A stretch of 64,000 nt of DNA, from positions 14,515,501-14,579,500 of the forward strand of contig NC_091966.1 of NCBI RefSeq assembly GCF_036711975.1, in the 5' to 3' direction. Shown piece by piece: positions 36,901-49,600 of this stretch (position 1 is the stretch's first letter; every line of letters begins with the position of its first letter). The notes beneath the pieces were generated by a model. It saw nothing but the letters and a program-made list of their open reading frames with translations, had not been told where the DNA came from and did not search any database. The translations under genes were made by a program, and so were the position numbers. This stretch comes from Onthophagus taurus. Its lineage: Eukaryota > Arthropoda > Insecta > Coleoptera > Scarabaeidae.

Positions 36901-39900
36901 CTGATTGCTTTTGCTCTAATAAAAGCGTTTATTTTGTCTCTCGGATCTCTAGTATATAGGATTATTACAAGATTCATTCGTATTTAAAACGTTATATATT
37001 CAAAACCATTACACCTACAGACATGAACGATATATCAAATAATTTTTATTTGCGTTCCCTCATAGGAGTATGCAAGTTCGCAGATACCTGAATGACCAAC
37101 TTTCGCATCGCTGGATTGGCCTCCGGATCGCTAGATTGCGAGTAACATACTCTTATTTTCTTGACCACCTAGGTCACTTGTCTTAACGCCCTGTCATTTC
37201 TTTCTTTGTGCCCCCACTATCAAATACATTGGAAGAACTCAGGGAAAGGATTAATGCTTCAGTGATGAAAATTTATTTGAAAATATATCGTTTTAAAAGC
37301 GAACGAGTCTTTTGAGTAACCCTGTATATTAATTACATCGCGCTATTAACGAAGTTTACAATTAAACTAGACCATAGTTTTTTTAAATTAGCAACACTCA
37401 ATAAGTAGGAAGGCCGAATTAAGACAATATCAACAAAATGAACAAAAAGAATGTTAAGCCTTTCAAAGGGACGACGTTTATGTTAAGATTTCACATATTA
37501 TTTTATTTTTTATACGCACTTTTGAATATGTAAAAAACCTTTCATTAATTCCAGATTAATTAAAGGGCAATTCAAGGACAGGCTAAGTGCTATTTTTGTG
37601 CATTCACTATCGTGTGTAGGCCATAAAGCTGACAATTTTACCCAAAATGAAGCAAAACTGTTTAAATAATAATTGGGAATCATTTTATAAGACGAATACA
37701 TGTTTTGCCGTTCCATGATGTCAAACACCTATAACGACGAAATAGTTCAAGACATCAATCATATTCAATAAAATAAAAAAATGGGAGAATATCTTTGGGT
37801 TATTATTTATAGTTATGGACCGAGAAAATAAACACAAATTTATAGCCAGCTTACTTCCGATCAATATATTAGGATACTGGAGCATGTACTGGTTTTGCCG
37901 ACCAGAATATTTATTAATAATAGGAACAGCGTTATTGTTTAAGATTCTTAAGTTTAATTCGTTGTTGTTAATTATCTTTTCAAGTTTATTTCATTTCGAA
38001 ATGTCTTGCCAGTACAAAATATTTATATTATTATCATTACGATATTCGTTCGGGAGTGTCATACATTTTTAGACATCTCAATGCGCGGGTCTGTTATCGT
38101 CTACAACTCGGGTGATTTTACAAGAGCGTTTCTTTGGATTTGACATGAGTGAAGGGAAAGCGGCACCGGAATCTTATGAAACGCTTGAAAGGGTTTTAGC
38201 TGCATTAGAGAATTGGATGGAAGCGCAACACGCGATTCATGCTACAACATTTTATAAAAACGCGAGCAGTCATATATGAGATCAATATGAATTGCTGGAC
38301 AAATTTAATAATAAGTTACACAATTAGAAGCTAACAAGAATTTGAGTGCAGTGCGCGTCAATCTACGCATCGTCATAATCTGGTACGCAAGATTTGTGAC
38401 TCTAGTATGCGACAGATTTTATATGTAGGATTCAAATCATTCATTCAGTAACGGCACTGGACAATGGAAATAAATTACAATTTGGGTGAATATGAGCGAT
38501 GAAGCTCATTTCCATTGTACACATCCAAGTACTTGAAATCTAAGGTTTTTAGTGGTAAAGAAAATGCTGAAAAAGATAATGGGTGTTGACGGAAAAGCTA
38601 CTGAGTGCTTACAGAAAAACATTACTTTTGTTAATAAACGTTGCGCTGAGTTAATTTACTTTAGTTAATAAAGATAAATAGTAGGTATACTTATTAATTA
38701 ATGAAAATCACTCTATTCTCTGCAGCACCCTGTATACAAAACAGAATATTTTCTGAAATCTATGCCTAATTCCACACCTGTTTCGCAGAGTTGAATAAAT
38801 ATCTATGGAGCCTTCGAGTTGTTAGAGTGTCAATTTATGAGAAGACATTCAGCAGAAATTACCATGTAAGTATTCTAAAACATTGAATTGAACAACATTT
38901 TATGCATTCCCCGCGGATTTCTATGATAATTCACGTGGTCGTAACGCTTCAGACCAAGGAAATCGGAGATGCAGCAATTGTACAACCTTTCCAGTTTAGA
39001 AACGTACAATTTGGAAGTATAAAAGTTTAAGAAAGTCTGCTAAACCTGCGTAATATACAGTAGGTCTGTAAAAATCCCCTACTTTACAGATTAAACGTAG
39101 AAGCAGATCCAAAGATTTAAATTTTTTGCAATTACAAATTATTGATAAATTTGTCCGAGTGGGAAAGAATCGAAATTCTGTGTATGACTAGAGTTGGGGT
39201 CGAACTCAAACTCAAAAAAAAAAATAGTTAACCTCTTCAATGCAACATATCCTGATCGCCAGCCCATTAGCCAAAGTATAGTAAACCGAGTTATAACTAA
39301 TTTTAAAGATGGGCATGTACGAAATCTCTCAAAGTCTGGCCAAACAAATGTTCCAAGTGAAGTTCAACAAAACGTGGTTTTACTTGTGCAAGAAAACCAT
39401 CATGTTACTGTAAGGGATATTGGGTCAAATCTGGCCATTTGTAAATTAACTGTTCACAAAATATTAAAAACCATAAAATATCATCTCTATAAAGTAAACC
39501 TCATTTACGAGCTCAACGAAGATGATTTTGATAGGAAATAGCAATTTTGTGACCAGTTGGAACAATCTTGCAACGACGACAAATACTTCGTCAAAAACAT
39601 AATTTTTTGAAACTTGGCAACATTGAGTGGACAAGTAAACAGACAAAATTGTCGGTAGTGAGCTACCCAAGTGAGCAAGAGAGTCGCACATCTGGTATGG
39701 AATAGTACTGGAAAGATATTTAGGTTGTTACAAAACGATCTCATTCTTTCCATAAAGACCAGATTTCGCGATAATGTTAACTCAACTCAATTTCAACGCC
39801 ACCACACTATGCCGTCCCTATTTGTGCTTATTTAAGCAAATTATTTCCTAATCAATGGATTGGGAGAAGATGGGAGAATTGAGTGGCCTACAAGAGCACC

Positions 39901-42764
39901 AGATATGGCTCCGCTGGACTTCTTCCTTTGGGGATAACTGAAGAGTAAAATTTAAACCACTTGACCAAAACTTTGGATGATCTAAAAATCAGAATCTGAG
40001 CAGAAGTTCAGTAAATAACTCCTGATATCTTAGGGAATTATCAGGAAAACTTTAAAAATCGTTTAGGTTACTGTCAAGCTGCCAAGGGTACACAATTTGA
40101 ACGTTTAATTTAATTTTAATTTTTTGTTTCATTTAATTTATTAATTTTGTTTGTTATTTATTATTAAAACGATTATTAACCATGACAACATAGACAATCT
40201 GCTTATTACGTTTTTATCAATTTCAGCACAAGATTTTTCGTGAAACCTTGCCATGTATGAAGAACTAATTGTAAGTATTATAAGGATCGCTGGTGACAAG
40301 TACACATGTTATTAATATTTAAAATCGTATAAATTTACATTTACGTAAGTTTTAGTTTGAAGACAATTCTCTAAATTTCGAACATTTTGTTGGCACTAAT
40401 ATTAGCAGTTGTCAGAACTTTTTTGTCTACCACATATACAGTAAACAGTAAAAACTAATTATTAAAACAACTACATTTACAATTTACTGTCAGCTTCCTT
40501 TCTTAAAATTATACAAGAATTTAGTTAGGACTTCTTCCTGATCACTAAAAGAAATAGGGCCGTTAAGTATTTTTTTTATTGGTTTATTCGCAAGTTTTTT
40601 AAAATTGATAGACCCTATATTTTTTAATTTTTGATTCTGAGGCTTAGTTTAAAAAAAAAATAATAATAAAGTTTGAAACTACAGGGCGCGAACTGAACTG
40701 AAGTACGTCACTCAGAGTTGAGCGTACGATTGGAGCGTATAAAAATCAATGCTACGAATCTTATGCACTAGAAGAAAACGGGAGCGAACGTAACATCTGT
40801 GATTTCTTTCTTCTTACTTAAAACGTCGTCTGGAGTCGGTGGTGGGGAATTTTAAACTTTTACATTAATTATTGCAAAAATTAACCAATTTTCGAACGTG
40901 AAAACGTTACTAATCGGTCTAATTTAATTTAGATTATATGGCATGGAGCTCGAATGAATTTTAATTTAATTTATTAGTTTATAATGCATGTTACAGTCTG
41001 ATTACGGTTATGTAATTGAAATTGTTGTTTTGTTTTTCTTTTTGTTTTTCTTTTCGTTGTGATGGGTTAGTGGAAGAACAGTGAAAACTCATATTGAGCA
41101 CATTTAATGTAAATGATACTGATTATATTACTGTAATTGAGGAGCTTAATAAAGTATTATTATTATTATTATCGATTTTTTGAAAGACGGTCTTTCTAAT
41201 CGATTGACCTTAAGAGCCCTATTGTCATTATCATTTAGGAGTCAAGCCAAAACTCATACTTTGTTTGATTAAGACTGATTAATTTACCAGACACTATAAG
41301 GGGAATATTTAACATAAATGGAATGAAAATTCATATTAAAAAACGGATTATGATAATTATCTTTTTCAAATTAACTACAAATGTCACCCAAAAATTAGCA
41401 TCATATAAACACCTTTAAACAAAAATAGTATAAATATATGTATATTTCGTTAATTAATTGTCGTACCCGACGTCAACATTGCAACTATGCAACCAATATC
41501 ACAGTATTGGTGTTGCAATACGCTACTTGCAATATTGGCTGCATAGTTGCAATGATAATGTCGGGTAGGATAATTAATTAACACACTGTATACAGGTGTT
41601 TCTAAATTGATGCGAGAGATTTCAAAGAGTGATTTTTCAGCAAAAATTAAAAACCGCTCCCCACCGAATTAGGTACATGTAGCACTCTAAAGTTAGGGGG
41701 AAAAATTGTTTTTATTTAATAAATCCACTATGGAGGAATTTAGAAAAATGAAATTTGGCAGATAACTGTTGCTAATAAAATGATAATGATTTTGTATAAC
41801 CAGAAAACGTTATTACAAGGGGCTGAAAAAATCAACCCCTATAATACTTTGCATCAGAACTTTTTAATGCATCTACATTTTTCTATTTAAAAACTTGATT
41901 TAAATAGAGGGATTCAATACGCAACTTTTTTTGTTTCTTGACATTTTTTGTAATCAAACTAACAATTTGTTAGTTGTAAAATAATGTAAAGAGATAAAAA
42001 AGTTCCAGATTTTTTCCTTTAACTTTAGAGGGCTATAACTTGGAGGAGAAGGGATTATGAAAAAAAATATTAAATACAAGACACCCCTTAATGTTTGCTG
42101 AAATGCTTGTATATAAAGAAAAATCCTTAATACAGAATTTTCTTTGTGATTTCTAAATCATAGATATTTTAATAACAAAATTTGAATCACCCTTGATTCA
42201 AAAATCTTACCATATAATGCCAGTACAATGATCACAATATTTAGATTGAGAAGATCGTAACAAAGGCTGTAAATTCAAATGATGTCCTCTAATAACCCTT
42301 CTAGAAACACCACTACTTTTATTTCTAGGATGACTAAAACAATAATTATTAAATAATTTAAATCGTATAGACCACTCGACTTACTTAGGATCAACCAAAG
42401 CTTCCCTACACTCCTGCAATCTTAACCTTAACTCAATTAAATGTCTTACCAACCACCTCCGTTCAACAGAACATTGCTCACAGTTCAAAACCAGCTCTTT
42501 ACATCTTTCTACTGCTTTTTTTAGCTCGCTTTCTGTGGCTTCCTTTAAAAAATTAAAGTAAAAATGTATTATCAGCATTCAAATTAAGACAAAGAATGTG
42601 TAAATAGGAAATTAAAAAAAAAATCTAACCTTGTTGAGTGCTAACTGGAGCTCTTCAGTAACCAAGGCCGGTGGTAATTGATCCTCCGATCCTGTTTCGA
42701 TTGAAGGACATGTAGAAAAACATGAGGTTGGGGTGGAAAGTCCACAACGGGATTCATCGCTCAT
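30930..42764 (-). CDS. DEF8: DEF8 homologue (C1 and zinc-ribbon protein of the Rubicon/PLEKHM1 family)
   Basis: Five coding exons join into 1278 bases (425 aa): 42764-42630, 42542-42385, 42333-42211, 32072-31876 and 31594-30930. All junctions are GT-AG and phases agree. Residues 46-98 form a conserved helical block (RHLIELRLRLQE). Residues 115-170 are a C1 zinc finger beginning at His-116, with CDHC, CEDC and HHKC. Exon 4 continues with YELRICPETG and CAEC. Exon 5 has RRCDYNGMYYCSACHW, ARVVHNWD, and a C-terminal cysteine/histidine domain (CQIC, CEIC, FPFD, CPDCGAVYHKNCF). These follow human DEF8 block by block. In mammals DEF8 works with PLEKHM1 in lysosome positioning and autophagy-related traffic, probably through RAB7-type GTPases. 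The start at 42764 is the first ATG giving an acidic N-terminus; an in-frame ATG lies further upstream. Intron 3 is 10.1 kb and full of transposons; the others are 51-281 bp. Confidence 0.9.
32863..34180 (+). mobile_element. R1/LOA-like non-LTR retrotransposon, C-terminal RT, RNase H and 3' end
   Basis: The frame at 32863-33330 carries IMGITLNNKMTWRAHLD, RAIGKTWGLSPRNALWIY and RPMLTYGAVIWW, the region after the RT palm. A large deletion then joins it to RNase H text (FILHWTRGHSTCSGNKHADR and LAKRAAKR, 33390-33500). Further on come KVNKHLYNLKL and a zinc-knuckle-like CRLCEESAETVRHILCECP (33700-33830). The end has [11 protein letters not shown] near 33950. The same 3' words (GTACAAAGGGCCC...TGGGGCCTA) occur at about 62050, showing two copies of one family. 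Frame changes near 33360 and 33700 make it inactive. Confidence 0.75.
34195..34520 (-). pseudogene. Mariner transposase remnant (SETMAR-like), C-terminal half
   Basis: On the minus strand, about 34480-34420 reads YNDEGNEFLSKIMTGDKSW, the block holding the second catalytic Asp region of mariner transposases. After an internal deletion, 34390-34300 gives MSSLAASFHEEGIEKLVFRC, DKCLNNGDK and VEK, the known C-terminal words. The opposite end near 34195 abuts the R1-like element. Stops and the deletion show it is dead. Confidence 0.65.
35660..35892 (+). other. Exon-like open segment of unknown identity
   Basis: One frame stays open from about 35660 to a TGA at 35890-35892, without an ATG. It follows an acceptor-like TTCATGCACAG at 35702-35712. 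The text includes NPNKGLVRVLSPRGYSVVV, RAPIDQVYEAALNAK and LIQDLPIIQRYASIRVAGIG. GC content is clearly higher than the surroundings and the residue mix is protein-like. It lies in DEF8 intron 3 on the opposite strand. I do not recognise the family; it may be a terminal exon, a captured exon or a processed fragment. Confidence 0.35.
37070..37340 (+). pseudogene. Mariner-superfamily transposase remnant, C-terminal part
   Basis: The plus strand reads SMQVRRYLNDQLSHRWIGL near 37070-37125, the VR.YL...F..RWIGR block. Later comes LSNTLEELRERINA near 37215-37260, the C-terminal helix. The WP.RSPDL section between them is damaged. The sequence ACCCTGTATATTA at 37319-37331 resembles the ends of many such elements. 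Inactive. Confidence 0.5.
38145..38279 (+). other. Short intact ORF (44 aa), doubtful
   Basis: ATG at 38145, TGA at 38277. The peptide starts MSEGKAAPESYETLERVL and is likely helical, with ENWMEAQHAIHATTF following. GC content is above the local background. It sits in DEF8 intron 3 on the opposite strand. Its function is unknown; it may be a piece of a transposon gag-like protein or an isolated exon. Confidence 0.2.
39194..40080 (+). pseudogene. Mariner-like transposase gene, broken
   Basis: The plus-strand frame from 39194 carries the N-terminal helix-turn-helix: FNATYPDRQPISQSIVNRVI, then NVVLLVQENHHVTVRDI and [20 protein letters not shown], ending ELNEDDFDRK at a stop (39539). The continuation QFCDQLEQ follows directly after the stop. 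Past a damaged middle, 39857-39935 shows RIEWPTRAPDMAPLDFFLWG, the last catalytic region. A related, more decayed copy lies on the minus strand at 46960-47480. Multiple stops: inactive. Confidence 0.7.
41450..41581. mobile_element. MITE-like palindromic element, copy 1
   Basis: Long imperfect terminal inverted repeats start TTAATTAATT.TCGTACCCGACGTCA... and end with the reverse complement ...TGTCGGGTAGGATAATTAATTAA. The arms (about 60 bases each) also contain TGCAAC.ATGCAACCAATATCACAG. The element has no coding capacity. A second copy with better-matched arms lies at 47521-47689. Confidence 0.75.
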
Positions 42765-43681
42765 CTCTTTAAAATAAACATTAAAACATAAACGATAACA
42801 AAGATTAAATGACTGACGTTTAATTTTGACATTTGACAATTTACAAGTTTTTAGGTTATGTTGGACACCAGTTGTCAACTGGGGACTAAGCAATTATTTA
42901 ATAATTTCTAATTATTTATATTTTATTTTAAAATTTTGTTTATAACTTGCTATTATAATTAATGAAACATAAATATGTAGTTTTTAATAAAATTTTTATT
43001 GTAAAGTCGTGTTTTTGATAATAAGCTTGAATAAAGTAATACCAACTTAAATCAAAATGTGTTAAAACTTTAATTATTTTTTGTATAAATATTTAAAATA
43101 ATGTTGTATTAACTTTATTAATTAAGTTATAATTAATCGGTTACTTTATTTGTTTATATTAAAATTAATTTTTTTAAAAAAACTTGTTTGATATTTACAT
43201 AATTTCATTGTCGTTTTAATATGTGTGAGTAGATTTATTTATTTTGTAAGTAAATATGGTTAAATAGTTTTTAGATGTAATTAAAAAATGTTATTTGACA
43301 TGTTAAATAAGTAAAAATAGATAAGAGAAAAGTGAAAAATTTAATAATTGTTCTTTGGTTGGTCATTCAAGGTTGAAAACAAAGGTCGACGAGTTTGGGG
43401 TATTTTGCTTTTTGGTGTTGTCCTTGTTGGAGCCGAGTTGAAGAAGACTTGATGGTCACATTTCGCTAGCAAAAATTAGCGCGTTGAAAGAAAGAAAATC
43501 ATGCGTATAAAATAAACATGCATGTGCGTCGATCTGTCGTAATTGATTGATAAGCGCGTCAAAACCGAATCAGTTTGAAGTCTTTTATCAAAATCAAAAA
43601 GTGACAGTTTAAGGAATAAAGTAGATATCACCGGGAATAAAGTGTACTATAAGCTTGCAGTAATGCTTATGTTTTAATAAT
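42765..43681. promoter_or_regulatory. Shared upstream region of DEF8 and ari-1
   Basis: These 917 bases separate the two divergent start codons, so both promoters and 5' UTRs must lie here unless further upstream exons exist. It is AT-rich from 42890 to 43330. From about 43340 to 43640 it is more GC-balanced, and that part is likely the ari-1 promoter/5' UTR. No convincing TATA box with a spaced initiator was identified. Confidence 0.5.
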
Positions 43682-46600
43682 ATGAATATAGATGAAGATA
43701 TTTTTGAAGATTCCGGAAACGAAACTAGCGGAGACGATGTGGATTTTGGGATCGAGCCGGACAATGTCTCAACAAGCAATATACAAAACTTTGAAGATGA
43801 TTATCCCTACGAGGTGCTCTCCACCGATGATATTGTCCAGCACATGATCGACTGCATAAAAGAGGTGAACACTGTTGTGCAAATACCAGCAACCACCACA
43901 AGGATATTACTTAATTATTTCAATTGGGATAAAGAAAAGTTAATGGAAAGATTTTACGATGGTAACCAAGATCAACTTTTTAAGGAGGCTCACGTTGTTA
44001 ACCCTTTTAAAAGGCAAGCATCAACAGCGAAACCTAAAAGTACTAGAAAAGTATTGGGTACGGAAGAATGTGAAATATGTTACATGATATTACCACCATC
44101 TCAAATGACCGGTTTAGAATGTGGCCACAGGTTTTGTTATCAATGTTGGAGTGAATATCTTACTACAAAAATTATGGAAGAAGGTGTTGGCCAAACTATT
44201 GCTTGTGCAGCTCATAATTGCCCTATTCTGGTTGATGATCAAACCGCAATGAGATTAGTTAAAGATCCAAAAGTAAAAATTAAGTACCAACATCTTATTA
44301 CTAATAGTTTTGTTGAATGTAATCGCTTATTACGCTGGTGCCCTAGTCCTGATTGCAATTATGCTATTAAGGTAAGTTCATTTAGATTATAAAAGTAAAT
44401 AATAACTTTAAACTTTATTTATTATAAGTTATTTATTTTTTATTTTTATTCAGATATGAATCATTTTAGGATGTATTATTTATCTTTATTTCAGCAACTT
44501 AATCCTTATCTAAAATTTGTTATTTTGATTGAAATATCACTGACCTTGCATATAATTGATCAAAGTTAAAAGCTTTAAATGATCATCTGATGTTAGAATC
44601 AAGGTCAGGCAAATTATTATTAAATATAGATGGATTGAATGGATGATGAATTTATTATACACTTTATTGATTATCTTTTATTTTTATTTACATGCTTTTA
44701 TTATTAAATTTGTATTGAACTATGTTCTCTTTTTAATATTAATTGAGTTTAATATAAAAAAGGTTCAATTCTGTTTTTGTTTTTATATTAATCATTGTTG
44801 TTATTTTTTTTTTATTCATACAAACTGTCAACTGGAAATGTGTTTAAGTTTGTTTTGATATTTTGAATTCAAAATTTCTTTATTTCATACTGTCTGTTAT
44901 ATTGATGCTTACATCATCAATTTGAGTCCAATTTGACAGTATGAAATAAAATGTTATATGATTAATATGATACACGTCCAGCAGGTCCTGTAACAGTCCT
45001 GTAAATTTCTCTTTTTAAAATTAAAATATTCAAAGGTAATCAATGTAATATTCATAATAAATACAGAGTGTCTCAGCGAGACCGGTCATTAGACGTTTCT
45101 GGGGTTCTGGCCAAAATAAAAATTTGAGAATTCAGACTTAAGTATTATCAATTGCGTTCTCTTTGACTAAAATATTTTCAGATTTATAGCACTTCGCCAC
45201 CTACTTTATTTTTTTAAATGGAACACCCTGTATATTTTTACATATTTGAATTTGTCTGTTTTCAAGGTTTATAAATAACTTTATTTCTTGCAATTTGATT
45301 CGGCCGTTCTCGAGTTATTCGAATTTTCCTAGAAAAATCTGCTCCAGCAAACACTTGTTCAAAAAATCGGAGAACACTCCGATTTTTAGGATTCAGAACA
45401 TGCTTAAGCAACATGATGGAGTATGTTTTGGTGCCAAGAACGGCTGTCTAGAACGTTTGGTCACTTTACTATGACACGTAAACTTTTCGAAATTTGGAAG
45501 TACCATAACTTAATTTTTTTAAATGGCACCCCCCATATTTTATTACTTAGTTGTCTTCCTCATTCTACATCTTTTATATCCCATCTGTCCCATACCTAAC
45601 ATTAATAGTTTGGGAGATAATTAGGGTTTTTTGAAAAATGCACACATATCATATAGATATTTAGCCTATTGTGCTATAGAAAACAAGCCTTCTCAATGAG
45701 TTCTTGTCAAAGACTCATTCAGGCACTTGTTTACGTCATTTGATGCATGTGAGCTAATAATTATGTATTAGGTCCCTTAATATTTGTACTAAAAAGAGTT
45801 AAAATCGATAACAATAACGAAAATAATATTTACACAAATCAAGAATTTCTTAATTTATTTTTTATACCTGAAAAGATTTTTATGATTCCCAGATATTCTT
45901 TGGCAGCTCGAATTGAGGCGTTGGGACTGAGCTCGAAATAAGCCAAGGTATTCACCTCTTCCGCTGTATTATCTACTACATTTTTTGGTCAGTTTAACAC
46001 GTGATTCATTCGTCCAAAATGCAAAAAATTTGCTTCTATTCTTCTAAATTTACCTTTTGTCATTGGAGGTAAATGTGGAGTGTTTTCATTAAACATTCTG
46101 CAAGTTCTACTAAGAACTTTGTCGCACTTTCAGTGCACAAAAAATAAATTAAGGATTTCTTCATTTGTATAAACATTTACGTTATTAATATCCGTTTTAA
46201 CTGGTTTTAGACTTACAAGCATCAAACAACGTAAATCGTTAATATCGGTTAACATCGATATGATATGTGAGCATTATTCAAAAAACCCTAATTATTTCCC
46301 AAACTATTAATGTTAGGTATAGGACATGTGGAGTATAAAAGATGCAAAATGAAACGCCGAAGACGACTAAGTAATAAAATATGGGGAGTGCCATTTAAAA
46401 AAATGAAGTTATGGTACTTCAAAATTACGAAAAGTTAACGTGCCATAGTAAAGTGATCAAATCATCTAGACAGCCGTTCTCGGCACCAAAACATACTCCA
46501 TCATGTTGCTTAAGCATGTTCTGAATCCTAAATTGATATCAAAAAAATCGGTTTTTTGAACAAGTGTCTGCTGGAGCAGAATTTTCTAGAAAAATTCGAA

Positions 46601-49600
46601 TAACTCGAGAACGGCCGAATCAAATTGCTAGAAGTAAAGTTATTTATAAACCTTGAAAACAGACAAATTCAAATATGTAAAAATATACAGCGTGTTCCAT
46701 TTAAAAAAATAAAGTAGGTGGCGACTTCCGGTATAACCAGAAGCGTTAGAAATCTGAAAATATTTTAGTCGAAGAGAAACGCAATTGATAATACTTAAAT
46801 CTGAGTTCTCAAATTTTTATGATAACAGAAAATTAGTATTACAATGTGATTAGAGATACTTATTCACATCATACTAAAAATTCAACAAATAATACAAAAA
46901 TTAATAGGACAAAAGTTTACATACACAACTAAAAACACTAAAAATAAATTATTAGATCGATGTAACGACAGTTTTTAAAACGCAATATTGTCGTGGCATT
47001 GAAGTAACTAAGTTTGTCTCTTCTGCTGTTATTTTAGCCCAAGATTTTACTAATGCAGATTTCAGTGTTTTCACATCTGTGATTTTCAAACATGTTTGAT
47101 TGGATTTAAATCCGGACTCAGAGGAGGTGTATTCAACTGCCTGTGGTCAAATGTTTGATAAGGTTTGTGGTAAATGCCGTCGTAGGAAAAACTTATGTTT
47201 TTGACAAAAACTTCGTCCTCGTTGCAAAATTGTTGGTCATGAAGGTTTACTTTATAGGGATGATATTTTGGGGTTTTTAATATTTTGTGAACTGTTGATT
47301 TACAAATGGCCCAATATCCCCTACAGTAACATGAGGGTTTTCTTGCTCAGCCAAAACCACGTTTTGTTGAAGCCCCATTACCTCCATACATTTGGTCGGC
47401 CAGACTTCGAGAAATCTACATTTGACATGCCCATCATTTTTAAATTTAGTCACAGCTCAGCTTACAATACTTTGACTAATGTGTTGTCCTACAGGATATG
47501 TTGCAATAAAGAGGTCAACTACAGTGTGTTAATTAATTATCGTACCTGGCGTCATTATTGCAAGTATGCAACCAATATCACAGTATTGGTATTGCAATGC
47601 GCGGTTTACGTATGATGCGTATTGCACTGTGATATTGGTTGCATACTTGCAATGATGACGTCGGGTACGATAATTAATTAACACATTGTACTTACTAAGT
47701 TAGTTTTTGATATAAACTAGAACTAACACTAGAAACTTTCGGGTTAAGCCGAACACCGCCCGTTAAAGCCTTCGTACTTATATTGGTTTTAGATACTTAG
47801 AAAATTGTTTAAAATGTTTGGTTATCGTAGTTACTAATGGCTACTGCTAGGTTCGAAAAAATCCATGTTTGACTTGTGTTAGTTAGGAAATACACTTCAT
47901 GTGTATCTATCCTTTTATTGTCAATAAATTGTAGAAATGCTTGAACTTGAAATATCCACGTTTTTTTTCTACGTTTTCTCCACATTTTATTCTCATAGAG
48001 ATAATAAAAAAGTGGTAAAGTAGTGTACCAGTTACAATGAATAATCTATGTCCCTATCCAAAATAATCATGTGGAATAGTTTTTACAACAAATTCTGTAT
48101 GCCAATATAACGGTTAATTTCTACCTCTATTTGACTGCCGGTGTAGGCTAGGATCTCTGCAAATATTGCTAGTATCAATATTACAGCAAACCCTTTTTTT
48201 CTTTGAAAAACCAAGATAGATGAACGAATGCCGTGATAGATGTCGAATATTTTCTTCTTTTATAGCCGTCGCCACTCTCCTCCAACTCCGAAAACCCAAA
48301 AGATCTGGTGTGTCATCGCTCACTGCATCATCTCAACGTTTTCGTGGGTTTCCCACAGATGTTATTTTTTGCATTTGTGCATTGATTGGAAGTCCCCCTT
48401 CTTCTATTCTCACCACATGTCCGGTCCACTTCAGACTTTGTATTTTGATACATTACGAGTGGGTGACATCCTTGAATAACTGATATATCTCGCTTTCCAT
48501 CTCATCCTCCACACTTTCTGGTCGCGAACTGGTCTCAGGATTTTACAGATACTGAATAGTATGGCTTTCTTTAAATCTAAAAAAACTCATTAATATCCAT
48601 GATGCACATGTTGCCTCCCTTTGTAAGTTAATGCAGGGTTAGAAACCCAGTCCAGGGTTTTAATAAACGTTATCGTGGAACAAAAATTTATGTTCTTTAT
48701 GTCCAATGCTGGAGATCACTATGGCGCATGGCCTACCGAAAACGGATTTCGTTAGGAATGTTTCAAACAATACCTATTATTATGGGGTATCATCTAGTTT
48801 TACTCAGAACCTGTGTTTTTGTAATCTGTTGTGTCAGTGAGAAAATGGGTGAAAACTCGCAGTAACGCAGGTTTTATTTAGATAAGAAATTTATTACAGC
48901 CTCAGCTCATCGTTCACAGAATTTACGGTGTGCGGTGGATTGAATACGGCTCGGACGATTGTGGTGCTGTTTTAACAATCGTATTTGAAAATCTGTCTGT
49001 ATAATCGTGATGGTTATTTTCGATATACCTACGTAAAACCTTAATGAGATAGACGTAGTTGAAAGTCGTGCAAGATCATTTCCCTTCTAAATCGTTAGTT
49101 CTCTTGGTTCCATCACTGAAATTAGTCAGCATTTCATGCGGCAGGAAAATTATTCATCGATTGTAGTTCAGGGTAACATCATTAGGTAAAAGAAACAATT
49201 AGGTTGGTATGGTCTTGTGAGCATCGATTAGAGACTGCCTCCAGAGAATATACCTCCCTTATGAAAATATTTAGGAGCGTGAGGTTCACGATATCCTCCA
49301 TCATGAGCCATTTTGGCCATTTAGTTGCTGCTGGATGGAATACCTACTTTAAAGTATGAGGACATAGCGGAAGGATCTTAAAACGATCCTTTTTCTGTAA
49401 AGTCTGTACAATTTCCGGTTTCGGAGTCCGCTTCGACTTCAATCTTGCCGATGAAGCTGCATATTTTGGTAATATCTCAGTAGGGGCTTCTGCATTTGGT
49501 ATACCTTCCACTAGAATGTATTTATTTCTGACAACTTTTTTCATTATTTTATTTAAGAACTAAGTGGCAAAGTTACACCAACAGCTGTATAATGCCACCT

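Larger units (their letters stand above)
32073..42210 (-). other. DEF8 intron 3, transposon-filled
   Basis: This 10,138-base intron sits between exon 3, ending in codon part TG, and exon 4, starting with the completing G. Its minus-strand donor is GTAAGA and its acceptor TTTTTTAG. It holds a non-LTR 3' end, several mariner-like fragments, a MITE-like palindrome and two unexplained ORF-like segments, listed separately. The parts 34520-35650, 38290-39190 and 40110-41440 show nothing I can name, apart from an ATT microsatellite at about 41155-41173. Confidence 0.8.

Noticed and set aside
47268..47615. 115-codon plus-strand ORF
   Set aside because: It is antisense to the transposase remnant and runs into the MITE-like palindrome.
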